NCBI GenBank assembly: GCA_008828725.1
Contig: MEHQ01002695.1
Span: forward strand, 442,664-506,663
Source: Saccharina japonica
Lineage: Eukaryota; Sar; Phaeophyceae; Laminariales; Laminariaceae
Direction of reading: 5' to 3'
Length of the DNA stretch: 64,000 nucleotides
The position numbers and the translations under genes are program-made. The notes under the pieces were generated by a model. The model was not told the DNA's origin. It saw nothing but the letters and a program-made list of their open reading frames with translations, and did not search any database. Below, piece after piece: positions 46,301 to 60,500 of this stretch; within the stretch, counting starts at the first letter, position 1, and every line of letters begins with the position of its first letter.

Positions 46301-49300
46301 TAACAGTGAAGATAGGGGGGGGGGTGTACTCGATCTGTATGCATTCGTATGGCCATAGACCCTCGCATCCCTACAATGTCGGGACGGAGCATGTCGGGTT
46401 TTCACCGACCAGCTAGACATTGCTAGCACCAAGCGCGAAGCGCCGTGAGGTGTTCGGCGAGTCGCATGTAGGGTGAGCTGCATCCTACTAAGAACCACTT
46501 GTGAGGCGGACATACATATGGATGACAGCTTCAATGAGAACAGTCAAGATGATGGGTAAAAATACAGCAGGTAGATGCGTAAGAGAGAGACAAATAGTTA
46601 ACAGAAGAGAAGAGGGGCGAAATTAAAGTAAAGAGGACAAAAAGCGGCCCCTCTGATGATGACGTTCAATGACCCCCTTTGACCTCCGGCAGTCGAGCGA
46701 GAGAGTTGCATAAGCCCTGTCGTGGGGGCCACAACATGTCCCTCGCATCATCTAGTCCCCTATTCCAATCGCCCCCCCTGCCCCTCCGTTCTCGGGGGTG
46801 TCTTGACTTTGCCCTCGTCCTTCTGTCTATTTCCATTATCACAGCACCTCCTCGGGGCGGCTGGAGCGTGACCTGAGGCGGAGGGAGCACGATGCCCTGC
46901 TCGCCCTTCTCCGCGACGAGAACATCATCGCCGCCTCTGACCGATCGGTGCAGGCGCGCATGCGACGGAAGGAAGCGCGTCTTCGCGCAGGAGGGTCTCG
47001 TCGCGAAAGTGGCGTGTCTGGTGCAGCCGCCGCGGCCGGCAGCGTGGGCGACGTTAGTGCCGGCGGGCACTACTCTTTCTGCGGGGACAAAGAGGACGAA
47101 GAGGGCGAGGTAGGGAGCGATAACGAGGACGATCACCTGGGCACATCATCACCGCTTAAAACGCCGCTGACGCCTGAGGCGTGGCGCAACGTTCTCACGG
47201 CGCTGGAGCGCTCCCTGCGGCTTGTTCGAGGAGCCGGCCGGGCAGCGGAGGAGGAGGAGGGGCAACGACGACCACGACGGCGACGGCAAACGGCGGCAGC
47301 GGCTGGCCCCGATACGTCTTCCGCCACCAACGATGGTTGTCAATCAGGCCACCGCCAGGCGTCCCCCTCTCCCGCCCCGCGGCCAGGTTCGGGTTCACTC
47401 TCTCCTGAGCCCCCGAGGCCCCGCAGTCGTAGTAGTAGTCGGTCGGTCGACCGCAACGGTCGCGACGTCCTTGACCCGGAGAGTGGAGACGAAGACCCCT
47501 GCGACTCTCCGTCGTGTTACTCTCGGCCTCCCCCGAGAAGCGTCGGCGCGAGCCCGCGAAAAGCATATGGCGGACGCCGATGCGAGCGATCGGAGGTCGA
47601 AGGGGTGAGTTTTAAATCACCAAGAGGGGCAGGGCGGACCGCATCGCTTATTTTTTCGGCTGAGCGTATATTCCCCGTTTTCGCGTCCCCGGCCCCGGCA
47701 GCTACATATCCCCGTACTGCACGTGAACCATAAACAAAAACGAACCACGTTGCGTTTCGTTTCATTGTGTTGCGTTCCGTTTTACGTCATGTCCAGAGCG
47801 CGGTTTTCGTCTCGTTTTTTTTTGCCGTTTTATTTAGCTCAAGTGTGTTCGAAAAGAGGCCAAGCCACAAGCTTGAAAAATAGTTTGGGTGCAGGGAATT
47901 ATGAAAAAAATGCGCAGACTTCATTGACCAGGTACGGTACGCTGTACACGCCGGGTGGAATATGTATGGCACCTTGATGGGGCACACGACTTTCGACTTT
48001 GCGCGCAACAGGTGACTTGTGACCTTGCGATGTCGTTGCTTTTGTTGTTAGGTCAGCCCCAGTTAAAACACTGCCGTTGTTTGTTGTTGAGTCATCATCA
48101 ATTGCAATGCCGTTGTTTGTATTGCGTCAGCGTCAGTTGCAATGCCGTTATTTTTTCGTTAGGTCATCGACAGTTAGTTGCACTGCCGTTGTTTAAGGCA
48201 ATGCTCTTGTTGTTTTTGTTGCCATGCCGTTGTTTGTTGCTAGGTCAGCGCCAGGCCTGGCCCGCATCGTCAAGGTGGCGGTAACGACCAAGGCAACGAC
48301 CACGACAACGACAGGGACCGGAACCGGGACCGCGGCGAAGACCCATCATCGTCATCGACGACCTTTTTGCCCGGAGCGCTGGCCTCGGCTTTACGAGACC
48401 TGCTTTCCTCCACCCTCGGCGTGTCGGAGGAGGGGTTGAGAGAGGCGCCGCTCCCAGAGCTGGTGGGGGCGTTGCGGCGCGAGTGGGAGGCGCTATTGGA
48501 GGGGATGGTAAGCGCTGGCGTGTCGTACACGTAGCACGATCTGATGTGGGAAAAGTTGTGGTCGAAGTGAGAAGAGTTGATGAAAAAAGGGGGGCGGGGC
48601 TATTTAGCCAGGTCAAGGAACGAGCTAGCCCTACTGGCAAAAACGAAATTGAGCCATGGGGGAGAAGAGCGCACCACGCCGATGCATCGTCAAGAGCAGG
48701 TTGTCGGGAAAAAAACATGCACTGAGTTTCGCGTGTGGAAAAAAGCCGGAAACAAGCAAACGATTTGCTGAAACGGTCGTAAACCTGGCGTACAGGGGGA
48801 AGGACAGCGATCGCGCGTGTTGGTGTTAAGTGTAAGATGCGTCACGGGGCATCCAACAAAGCCCGTAAAGGGCGGTACGAGCGCTCCTCCAGACTTTGCT
48901 GAAGATAAGGCGAGAATAACTGTGCCGGGACTTTCTCGTTGCGCCTTGTTGTGGACAACGGGAACAGTCGATTTACTCCTCCCACGCGCCCGAACGAAGT
49001 CTCTTTTGGAAAAGCTCTCGTAGACGGCGAGTTTTTTCCTCGCGGCCGCCGCCGCCGCCGCTGCCGCCGCCTATTTCTAGAACGGTATTCGCGTACGTTG
49101 GCGAGTGCGGTGTTCCCTTCATGTGCGCGCGATATAGTTGATAGCGTCACCTCATCGCAGGTAGCTCTGTTTCTCGCCCCCGCCCCCCCTCTGTCGCCTG
49201 CCGCCCGTGCACACGAATCAACAGGCGGCTATGAAAAAGGAGGTTGACCTTGCTCGGCATCAGGCCGACTTAGTTGCTGCTGCGGCAGTAAGGGGCTGCG

Positions 49301-52300
49301 ATGATGATGATGACCACAACACCCTAAAATTATCGTTCACCGCGCGACGAGGTCAACCACTACCACCGCAGCCTTGCTTATCTGGCGCGCAGCCCGGTGC
49401 CGCTGCCGTCGGTGCTTCTGCTGCTGAGCTATGGCGAGCACAGTCTGCTGGAAATGAGCTACACTGTACTAAAATAGAAGCGGCTTTGACGGAAGCGGAG
49501 CAGAGGTTGGCGGGAGTTAGGGTGAAAGCGGAGTCTGCCGCCGGGGAGGCTGAAGAGAGGCTTGCGGAGGTGAGAGCCGGTGGCGTTACCAGGGTGCGAA
49601 ACGTAAGAGCTTATGGAGGGGGATAGAGGGTCCTGTTAGATGGGTTTTGGCTGCTCGAGGGTATATCGCGGCGCCGTTGCTGTGTTGGTGACTGCAGATG
49701 GAGAGGGTTTCCCTATCATAATAAGGTGTATTTGCTTGGCATTGCGTCGACTGGAACAGCGCCTACCGCTGTGTATCCCCCATCCCCCTCAGTGGGTTTA
49801 ACACCGAAAGCATAAGAGGAAGACGCTCCCGGAGATAGGCTTGTCGGCCCGGCGGAGAACCAACGACCTTCTCTACAAAATTCCGGTGGCGATGGCACGA
49901 GCGACCCAAAGTCTTGAGACAAGAAACGACTGTTTGTTTACAGGAACTTACAGCACGGTCCCAATCGTGGCTTAAATATTAGCAAAACGTTTTATGTAAT
50001 ATATGGAAACAACGTAATGAGCGCCCCAACTGTTGGAGGTGTCTCTATTAGGAGTACCAATACGGTGCTCCGCTTCGAAAAGGATGCGAGATGAATGGTA
50101 AAATGACTAAGGCAAGCAACACATGAGTACGCCCCCCCCTCCCCACGCGCTTGGTGCTAGCAATGCCTGCCTGGTCGGTGAAAACCCAACATGCTCCGTC
50201 CCGGCATTGTAGGGACGCGAGGGTCTATGGTCATACGACTACAGCCATGCATGAAAATGAAGTACACCCCCCCCCCCCCCCCCCCCCCTCTCCTCGCCTT
50301 GCCCTCGCGCCTCCCTTTCCCCTCAATACATCTCTGATTGCCGCCAACCGGCCAGTCCGAGCGCGATCGGGCGGAGGCGACGGCGCGACTCGCCGCGGCA
50401 CTCCGAGAGCTCGCCGACGAGCGCGCGGAACACGCCGCCCGTCTCGCCACCCTCAAGGCCGAGCTCCAAGCTTCCGCCACGTTGGCCTCGACGTCGAGAG
50501 CGGCGGCCGCAGCCACAGCAGCGGAGGCACTGGCGGAGGCGGCGGCTCTGCGGGGTGCGATTGAGGACTGGGCGGGCAAGGCCGAAGGGCTAGCGGCGGC
50601 AGTGGAGTCGTGGAAGCGGCGAGCCGAGGCAGCTGAGAAGCGCGCCCGGGAGCTCGAGCTCGCCGCCGCTGAGGGGGAGGAAGGCGGGTGGGAGAGCGGG
50701 CGGGAAGAAGGCCTGGAAGAGGGTAGACGAGAAGCGGAGCAGAGGTGAGGTGTGGGTTGGGGTGCGCGGCGTCGGGGTGCACGGCGTGGCATGGCGTGGC
50801 AGGACACAAGTATATAGTGGCGCCGTGCGTGTTCGCTTTTGTGCTGCCCCTTTTTTGTTTTATGTGTTTCAACGCGAACACAGCCAGACCGCGGAAATCT
50901 GCAAAAATTGAAGTAAAAGTAGTTGTAGGCCTAACCTACTACGTGTAGAGCATGCTAGAGCTTGTTGGAGCTCGCCAGAGCTTGCTAGAACTGTAGCTAG
51001 AGAGTTTGCCAAGGCTTGCTAGACTTACATACGAGTTAAGCAAAACTATGGGCGGAGGAGGATCACAAGGGTCTTGCAGAGCTTGTCGTCGGTGCCTGGT
51101 AGGTCTCGGTGGGCCCGCTTGGGCGTTGCCGTGGCCTCGAGGCCGTGCTCGGTTTTGTGAAATGTCGTGCTTGTAAGGCTGTCCGCTCCCGTGGTTTCTC
51201 TTCAGTTCGCTATTAGCCACCCTTCGTTTTTCGGGCAATCCTTTTGGCTGCCGTTGCGTGGCCCTTTCAAGGACAAACCGGAGCATTCATTCGTCAGTCT
51301 CCTATTTCGGGGAACCATAGTAATCAGGACCCATAACATACACAAAATTATATGTATTTCAATATTTTCACCAATCACATTTGGTTCTGATTACTATGTC
51401 CCAAGCCAAGACACATTACGTAATGTGAATATTGGTATTTTGAGCGAGTTCCTCCTTCAGTAGTATTAAATACATGTAGCATAAGGCGTCATCCATTCAA
51501 GGGTCCTCGGGTCAAGGGCCATCATAGCCAAGAGGTCCACACAGAGTTGACAGGCGCCGCTGCTTGATGGTTACCCCCCTCCCCCCGCACGCGCGCGATC
51601 ATTGGGACAGGGTTGAAGCGTTGGAGTCCGCACTCGAGAAGCTTGCTGAGACGGGGTGGGCTGCAGAGGGACTTTCCAAGGAGCAGCTGGAGGTCACCCA
51701 AGAGGTACGGCCTGCCGCGCTACTTGCAGCAGCACCTAAGGCTACGGCTTTGCCTTTCCCCCCATCCTACGCTCGCTTTTGTTGGGGGCCAAGTTTCGCC
51801 TGCGGGGCAGTTCGGCTTACGCCCGGCTGTAAGTACTGCGGTGGCAACCGAAAAATGCCCCCCTCTCTCGCTGATATCCCATTTTCTCGGAGGTTGCGCT
51901 CAAGGATAGAGTGCCGCGCGCTCAAGGCCGTTTTAACTGAGGAGAGGCGGGATATGTTGACATGTCGTGCATTACACACGCTCGTCGGGGCTCTGCTAGC
52001 GGGGACGAGCGTATGTTGATGCTTCGGCCCGTCCTGCCGCCCTGTAGAGCGGCCGCCGGAGTCCCCCTCGCTTGCCGTACCTCTGTTTAATTGTTGGGTT
52101 TTCCTCGGTTCTGGTCTGTTTAGGTTTTGGGTATTTTACGGTGCTGACCGTCTTGAAGCTTTCACGATGCCCGTTTGGCATGTAGGTATATAGAGGAAAA
52201 CAAATTGAAAAAAAACGACAGCTGTGAGATCGAGAATTTCGTCGAAACTCGTATTTGCAGGCTGCGTGGAATACTTCGATCGCGCGAACTGTATGTATCG

Positions 52301-54564
52301 CCGATGTTTCGACATGTGGCTGGTTTGCTTGCGGATTTCGAAACGTGCGGATGGAGACCTGCTTGTGCAAGGAAGAAAATACAGCAGGCAGCTGATCAGC
52401 CAGCTCACGACAACCCGCGGCGAGATATGGCGTGTGCTGCTGTGCCGCAGACCCTGCGCGCGCCAATACACCGGGGGCACAGGACGACAACACACGCCTT
52501 TTTCGTTTGCCTTTTGTTTTTTTTCACTTCTAGTACTTGTACTCTGCTTTTGTTAGAAGGGGATTTACTCTACTCGGTTTTGTTAGATGGGATAGCCTAC
52601 TACTCTACTCAGTTAGCGCTGACTGAGTAGAGTAGTAGTAGTAGTAGGTGAGGCCTCCTGACGCAACATATGATAACACTAACCAACTACTCTCTATATG
52701 CACCTCTCTATACCTTTCTTCGATATCGTGTATCTGTCTTCATCCCCTACCGTTGTAAAACATTCGAAACCTCAATCGGCCCACCCACGGAAACCCGCCA
52801 CCGAAAAAGCAGATCTCCATGGAACGCGACGACCTCGTGGAGGAGAACGAAAAATGCGCGGCGAGACTCGACCAACTCACCTCCGCCTTGCAGGACCAGC
52901 GCGAAGAGAAGTCTCGACTGGCAAACCAGGTACGACCAAGTTTAGCTTTAGCGTCGGAAGAGAAACACCGCCATCGCCTCTTCAATTTTGTTTTTTTTTC
53001 GTTTCACGTAGAGGAGACCGGCGATGGTGGGTTTGATAATGGTTTGAGATGGGTTTGAGGTTCGAGATCACGAACAGCGTCGACTAGAGTACTCCCCCCT
53101 GGTCGGTGAAAACCCGACACATGCTCCGTCCCGGCATTGCAGGGATGCCAGGGTCTATGGTCATACGACTACGGCCATGCATGATTATCGAGTACACCTC
53201 CCCCCCCCGCCCGGGTATATTTCCTCCTATCTTCACTCTGGCTTCGCGACGCAACACAAGAGCCTTTTTGAATCCCGAGACCGTACCCTGTCTGGTGGTA
53301 TGTTGTTGCCATACCAACCCAAAAGTCTAACGCGGGACGGTGTGCAATCCAGTCGTTTCGTTGCTTCCGGCCATGTCTCCACACGCCCCCCCCCCCGCCT
53401 CCTCGTCTGCGAAGGGGTCGTGGTGCAATGGTCAAATGACTAAGGCAAGCAACTTTAGATGAGTACGCTTTTTCCCCGCCCCTCGCCCCCCCTTCCTTCG
53501 GCTTTCGTCATACAAGGAATGACGCCAATCGTTGTAAGTATTTCCGGCGTCGGATAGATCACGATCTAGGCAGTCAATCCTACCTGCGCTATGAGGCTGT
53601 CGTTTCGAGTGATTCTGATAGAGTACAGATCTAACCCATGAAACATGCCCTAGATCATCGCCAGAATGTTAGCGGCTCGCGCCTGGACAACAGGAGATAT
53701 ATATTCGTGGACAGTAGCATGTAAACAGATGCAGGAAATATATCTGCCCTTGAGTAGGTCTAATAGATCATACAGGGTATGTGTCATGGCAGCCATTTGT
53801 GAAGTCGATGATCTGTGCTGGGTGTGCAACTTTGTCTGAGTCTTGCGCGCCGCCTCCTGAGTGAATATTTCCAGCCATCCAGAGTGAAAAAGAGAGCCCA
53901 CCTGCTTGAACTTGCGCGGTCCGATGTTGTGATCCGGGTTTTCAATGAGAATGGGGGTTCGTTGCGCGCGAGGTCGGGTGCTTGTACGCGATATTAGTGC
54001 AGTGGCCGTAGTCGTATGACGGCAATAGACCCTCGCGGATCCTAGTTTTCAATGGCCGGGACGGTAGCATGTCGGGTTTTTTACGCGACGCAGGCAAGGA
54101 CATTTTGTCTAGGGGCACCTACAAGCGCGAGCGCTTTGTGAGGGTGTTCGGCGAGTCGCATGAAGGGTGAGCTGCATCGCTAGTACTAAGAAGTTCTCGG
54201 CGCGTGTGAGGCGGACTTGGGGGGGGGGGGGGGGCAGAAGTATTTTTTTCCGTTGTTGCGTTGCAATGGTGGTGTGGCCTTCGCTTCGCTGTGTCTCGTT
54301 CGCCTCAAGCGCGCAAGGGCATGGTCACCTCTGGTACGGGGAGGGGGCGATACGGGGCGGGGCTCAGCGGCGAGCACCTACATGACGTCGTCGGGAAATA
54401 CCGAGGTTTCAGATGTTAATGAGGTGTCGAACACTGACGAGGCATCGGGCACTCACAGCGAACAGGGCTCGCTCCCGTCGAAATCCGCGGGGGGGGGGTG
54501 AATACGATATTGTTTTCGAAGCTGTCGGCGGCGGCGGCCACGGCCTGTGACTCTAGGAACTGTA

Positions 54565-54599
<35 letters not shown>

Positions 54600-57500
54600 T
54601 TGTTGTCTTGGTTGTTTTGGTTGTTGATGTTGTTGTCGTTGTTGTTGGTGTTGGTGTTGTTGCTGTTGTTGTTGTTGCTGTTGCTGTTGCTGCTGTTGTT
54701 GTTGTTTGTATTGGATTCCCCCCCGCGCTGCTGCCACTCTCGACACGTCTCTCCTATTTTGGTTGCTTGCCAAACACGTCCGTGTCCGATCAGAAGCGTC
54801 AACGCCCCCCCAGTCGCAAGCAAACTTGGATCGTTGTTCCCCTTGCCGCCGAACAGGAATGCGGGATGGATGCCTTGAATGGCTGGAGCATTAAAGCTTA
54901 ACCCTTTCACTGCTGCTGCTGCTGCAACAACAAAAACACTAATTCTAAGAAATTCGTCCCACCAAAAAGGAGGCGACTCCCCTCTGCTGCCGAGAAGAAC
55001 ATACAAAATGGACTACACGCTCTGATACCCTTGCCCCCCCGCCCCCCTTCGTCGCGTGTGCTCGCGCCAAACAGCTATTGGACCGCGAGCGAGGGCTTGA
55101 TGCATTGCGCGCGCAAGCGGACATCGAGAGGGTGAAGGTCGCGCGATTGCAAGAAGAGGTGAGAAGAGGACGGACGGGCACTGTTTGTTTGGCAGGTGTT
55201 TATATTTGTTTTGGCATCGTGCCTACTGGACGTGTCAGCGGTAGGGACGGAGCGCATGGGGAGGAACGCCGGCTCCGTGAGGACTATAGAGGCGTTAAAT
55301 TGAGAGGGTATGGTATCACACATCGATGGGTGCGTGGTCATCTCGCACCGCGACTCATCCCGCGGTACGAGTACGTAGGGGTATCAGTTAGTTTTTGCCT
55401 TCTGCGGCAAAAGAAAAGTCTGACCGGTTGAGCTCCTGAAGTGAACCAACTACCGATATTTACGGGGAGCCATAGTAAATAAGACCTACGGTAAACACAA
55501 AAACCTATACTTTTACGCCTTTTTGTTTTTACTAACAACATTTGGTCCTATTTATTATGGTCCCCCGCAACGGTATGATTCATTTTCTACAGTGGTACAC
55601 TTTTTTTCAGGACTATTACGAGGGACCATATTAAAATAAGGGATCAAAGAGTGTTGGTAAAAATAGGGAAATATGTTTTAATAGTTTTTTGTGTTTAACG
55701 TAGGTCCTATTTATTTACGTAAGTCCTACTTATTTACATATGGTCCCCCGTGATAGCAAATAGAAATATTTGTCGGTTTCCTCGAACAGAACATGTCTCG
55801 GGCGAGGTGTTGAGCTCGTAATGTGAGGAGCTCAGGAATAAAGCCGTTACCACTATAAGGCGGCATTGCTTGCTCTCGCTGGATGTGTCCCCGGTGCTGT
55901 CTGTCCTCCGATAGCATCACAGTTCGGGGAGAGACGGTAGGTGTACGCACCATGGCCTGCGCCGGTACGGTAGCTTTCTAACAAAAATCGTCTTCGAAAA
56001 GACGAGAAGAGATCGGCCGCCTCCACAATCTGCGGGAAGAGTGACTCAACGAGCGTACGCAAAATTCCTGCACGGGTATGACCAGGCACGGAGGGCGAGG
56101 GGGTGGTAACAATTGTAAAATTGATCTAGGTGGAGGAATACGTATTTCGGGGGCGGGGGGGGAGGGTACCGCATCAATGGTGCAGAGGGGGTTTCATCGT
56201 GTTTTTCGGAGTGGCTGCACCCCCGCCCCGCGTGGTGTGAGTTGTCCTCGCGTCGCCGCTTACCTGTTTTTGTCAATTACGCGTCTGCTTTTTATTTTGT
56301 TCTGCGACAAGGCCGCGAAAGCGCAGGGCGTCTGCCGGGAGATGGCCGACCGCCTCTTGGAGCTGCAGGCCACAAAGGTGTGTTTTCCATGAGTGAGGGA
56401 GGGGGGTGGGGCGTGGGGGTAGGGGTGTCTTTTCTTATTTTGTTGTTGCGTGCGAAGCGACGATCAAGGTGCGCGGTTTTGAGGAGGACGTGCCCGGCAT
56501 GGAGTCGGGCGAAGCAAGTGCTGTGGGTGTGTGTTCAGCTCGAGCCGCAGGCGTACCCGTTCTTGCCCACATGGTGGTGCCCCCGTGCGTGTACCCGTCC
56601 GCCCACCCCACGAGATACCCGTCTTATCTTGTATGGTATGCACAAAGGCAGCGTGTTTGGAGTTACGGTGCGCGATGGATTGCCGTCGTTTGGGTCCTTG
56701 CCCTCGTTAGCGGCGGCCAATCGTCGCCCGAGCATCGTTTTTTGTATCATGGCTGTTTGACGAAGACGCGGAAAAAACGAAGAAAACACCCGCGCGACAT
56801 AAGATACAACCGGCTCGCAATACCCTCACCGTTTGCCTCGGCGGCATCACACAGTACGGGCACAGTGTCCCAGGTACGTCTACCCTACTAACGTGATGCA
56901 GGTGGTTGCCGTGGATTATCCTCGAAGTCTTGGCACCGTAAGGTTTTTGCTTGGACTCCGGCTGTAGAATATTTGTATCTGACATCTGATTGGGAATACC
57001 TAGCGGAAATCGCGTGAGTATTTAGGTACGGCGCGAGTGGGCATTTTTTTTACTTGGTCCGACGAGCGATGGAAGTTGACCGAGGCACGCGCCGTAGCGG
57101 GGAGGGGAAACCTTCTTTACGGCCTGGATCTCAAAAGCACCCAAAAGCAGGGCGAGGATTAGAAACAGGGTCCAGAGGTATGAGCAAAAACGAAAAAAAA
57201 CGCCTTTGGCTGCCTACGGCGAAACTCCTGACCGCCTCGAGGGCAAAAACACTAAAAATGTAGAAATGTTGCGGACACGCCACACGGCAGATTCCAGCAC
57301 AGTTACTCGCGGAACGCCAGCATAAAACACTAAACAAACACTGAAAGTGAAACGCACGATACACACGTTTTTCAGGAGGAGCTCCGAACCACCCGAGAAA
57401 GGCTGGCTGACGCCTCGCGCGAGCTCAAAAGTCTCCGCCGATCGAGGGATCACTCCAGCGGCGCGGTGGACGAAGCGCGCCGCCTCCGCGAGCGTCTGGA

Positions 57501-60500
57501 CCGCGCAGAGAGTGTGGGCGCCGAGATGTCGACGAGAGCCGCGGCAGCGGGGGCACTCGCCGAAGAAGAAAGGTAAGCCGGCTCGGTAGTCGTGAGTGCT
57601 GCCTGCGGTTCGGCGGTGTTCTCAGCGGGAAGAGAACGGACGGACAATCAATTATGCAGTTGGTCGTACGTAGCGCCGAAATTTCGTCGTCAGACATTCC
57701 AGAGGAGGGGGGGGGGGGGTACTCATTGCCATTCATTGCCGTAGGAATATAGTGTTGTGGGGCCTAGTGTAAGGGGCCATGTTGGCAAAGCTGGGCATGA
57801 TAACCGAGCTGGTGCGGTGGAGATGCGGGAGTTTTGGAGGTCACGGGAAAGCGCTGACCACATCGTGGGTGTCACCGCAGGTCGCTGGAGAAACGCAGCA
57901 GGGTACTGAGATGCAAAGAAGTTGGAGCTTTTGGTTGTGTTGGTATCAGGAATTGATCAAGGACGTCGAACGGCTTTAGATGGCGGTCATCGGTTGTTGG
58001 GATTTAGCTATGAGGCTGAGAAAAACGGGAGGTTTATACTAGGGAAACGCAGCAGGGTACTTAGATGCAAAGAAGTTGGAGCTTTCGGTTGTGTTAGTAT
58101 CAGTAATTGGTTAAGGACGTTGAACGGTTTTAGATGGCGGTCATCGGTTGTTGGGATTTACGATGATGAAGCTGAGAAAAACTAGAGATTATACTAGATC
58201 GCGGGATTTTCCTCTGGCGCGATGAAGCCAGCGCAGGGCACCATGAGCGTCAAATGCCAGCGTCAAATGCCTTGAGATGCGTGTGGTGCTACTTCGTCGC
58301 CGATGCGTGTTGGACATATTTTGACGTTGGTGATACTGAAGCTACGTCGACGCTTTTGTAGAAAACGGTCCCTCCACCCGCAGACATTTTGCTTTCCCCC
58401 GCCCCCCTGGTGCGTGCTTTATTTTGCCTGTTGCGTTCGATGCCGACCCAGCCGCCGAGCAAGGCATCTCGAAGCCAGGGTGGACGCTCTTCAGCGCCAG
58501 CTTGACGAGGTGAGGCAGCCTTTGCGCTGAGATTTTTTTAGTCTGCTGGCAAAATACATCTTGCTTCAAGAGGGGAGCTTGCGATGATGCCCTACCTGCT
58601 TCTGCTGCCCGTTGCGGGTTTGGTCTATCGGAGCGGCTGTTTGATCTACACCGCCTACGATGTATGCATCTTGTGGACAGTCGAGCGGCCTTTTGATGCT
58701 ATGCGTTTCGTTGGCAATATGTGGACGTGCCGTGGCAACTAAGAGGTCGTGACACCGATAATCTTTTGCAGATGGTGCACTGTCCAACTCGGACGAATTT
58801 GGCCCAGGGTGTGCGTTTCCGACCGCGTGCTGCCGAAGGCCCACCACATCTCTCACTGCCCCCCTCAGGGTAGCCTTGCTATATAGTTCCAGCACGGTAC
58901 AGTGGAAAGAGCGTTTCGCATCCCAGACCCAAATAAATAGGCGTTTGCTGCTTGATAACCCGAGCGTTGAGCGTGCCGTTTCGGATGGGCGTTGGGCGCG
59001 CTGCCACGCAAGGGGTGCAGGCTGCTCGTGTACTGGCGCAGCATCGCTCGCCTCATATCGGTGCAGTAGAAGATGTAGATGTTATTAATGTGGTTTGTGT
59101 TTTGCTTGAACCGATTTACTTGAAGAAGAGTGTCTCCATCAAGTGCTGTTTTGTCTTCGTGTGAAGGAGAACCATGTTGCTATTTAGGCCTCCCTAGTTT
59201 AGAGCTCTATTTATTCTAGAGGAGTTAGCCGTGACGTGCAAATATTCTCCAGCCACGAACAGTGCCAGTTTCTTTTTGCTGTGACTGGACTGTTACCTGG
59301 CGTGCGCTTCGCTTTTTTTGGCCCTTTCGCCGCCGAACTTGTTCTCCTCAAAACGAAGCGTCATCCCTATGCTCTAAAAACTATGGGGGGGGGGGACACA
59401 CTTCACCTTTGTTTTCAGCTCCTAAAGTTAGGATGCGATGTTTCCATCGGTTGTGCCATCGTCTACTGTACCTCCAGTACCTCTTTCCTCGTCCGCGCTG
59501 ATTCCGCTCGGCCCATCACCGCAGAGAGAGCTCGAGGGTTCCCTACGCACGAGTATGCCCAATATGTGCTATTCACCCCTTTGGTGCCCAAAAATAGCAA
59601 CCAGATTAGTGACACATTTTTTTGTGTTATCAGCCGTCTACGGGCGGCGTGAGCGCATACTATAGCGGCACGGGTAGGATCACACGTTGCGCCTGTGCTG
59701 TACAACTCCTTGAATTGAATCTCTGGCACCGACCATTGTATGTATCATCCTCCAATCTCGCAGTGGCCGTTGAATGTAACCGTCACTTTATAGCCGTTCA
59801 TGTCCTCCCTAGGAAGTCCCCAAGAGAGTTAATAGCCCAGCGGTGTACACTCACGGTCGTTCCACCACTGAGGGTTATAGTGCTGCACACCGCAGATCGA
59901 TTGGAGAAGTTAGTTGACGAGGGTATTAGTCGGTGCTCGTGGGTTGATACAAACGACATCGCCGTCGAATTGACGCATTTTCGTCGATCGGCCGCTGATT
60001 TGGACGGTGCAGCGCCAGCTTCCCGCTGTCCTCTCGAGCCCTGTCGCGATTTTTATTGTGTGACCACTTCTCGGCCCGCCCAGTGCTATATCCCCGGCGC
60101 CCCCTGAAGCCGCCGCCTTTTTTTCCCACGGTTTTTTAAACCGGTCACCCCCCCCCCCCCCCCCCCCCCCCCGATGCCGATGATGACTCCCTCCGACGGC
60201 CATATTCACGGCCCTTGAGTTAGACACATTTCGACACTACATCCGTACAGTGACTGACTCTATTTTGTTGCCCTTGTTTTCTTATGTTACGCGTCCCTTC
60301 GGTATATCCGATATCTCTGACGATGGCGCGTGTTGGCGAAAAGGTCCCCAACGACTTGTTGGTGGCCCACGCCGAGAAAAGGGTCCTGCAGGGGGCGTTG
60401 AACGAAGCGGGTCGACATGCAGCCGACGTTGAGGTGAGGCCGGGTAGGAATGGAAGGGGGGAGATGGGATGGGATGGAATGGGATGGGATTAGATGGGAT

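Noticed and set aside
54416-55006. Minus-strand frame with a long poly-Asn/poly-Gln tract
   Set aside because: It is the reverse reading of the TTG microsatellite in an intron; the flanks have no coding character.
58860-59100. Possible extra exon in the long intron before exon 22 of the coiled-coil gene
   Set aside because: No segment with matching phases, acceptor and donor stays open; the neighbouring exons already join in phase.
60148-60172. C-tract as the tail of another pC element
   Set aside because: No GAGTAC or GGTCATATGACTA module precedes it; it is a bare homopolymer.
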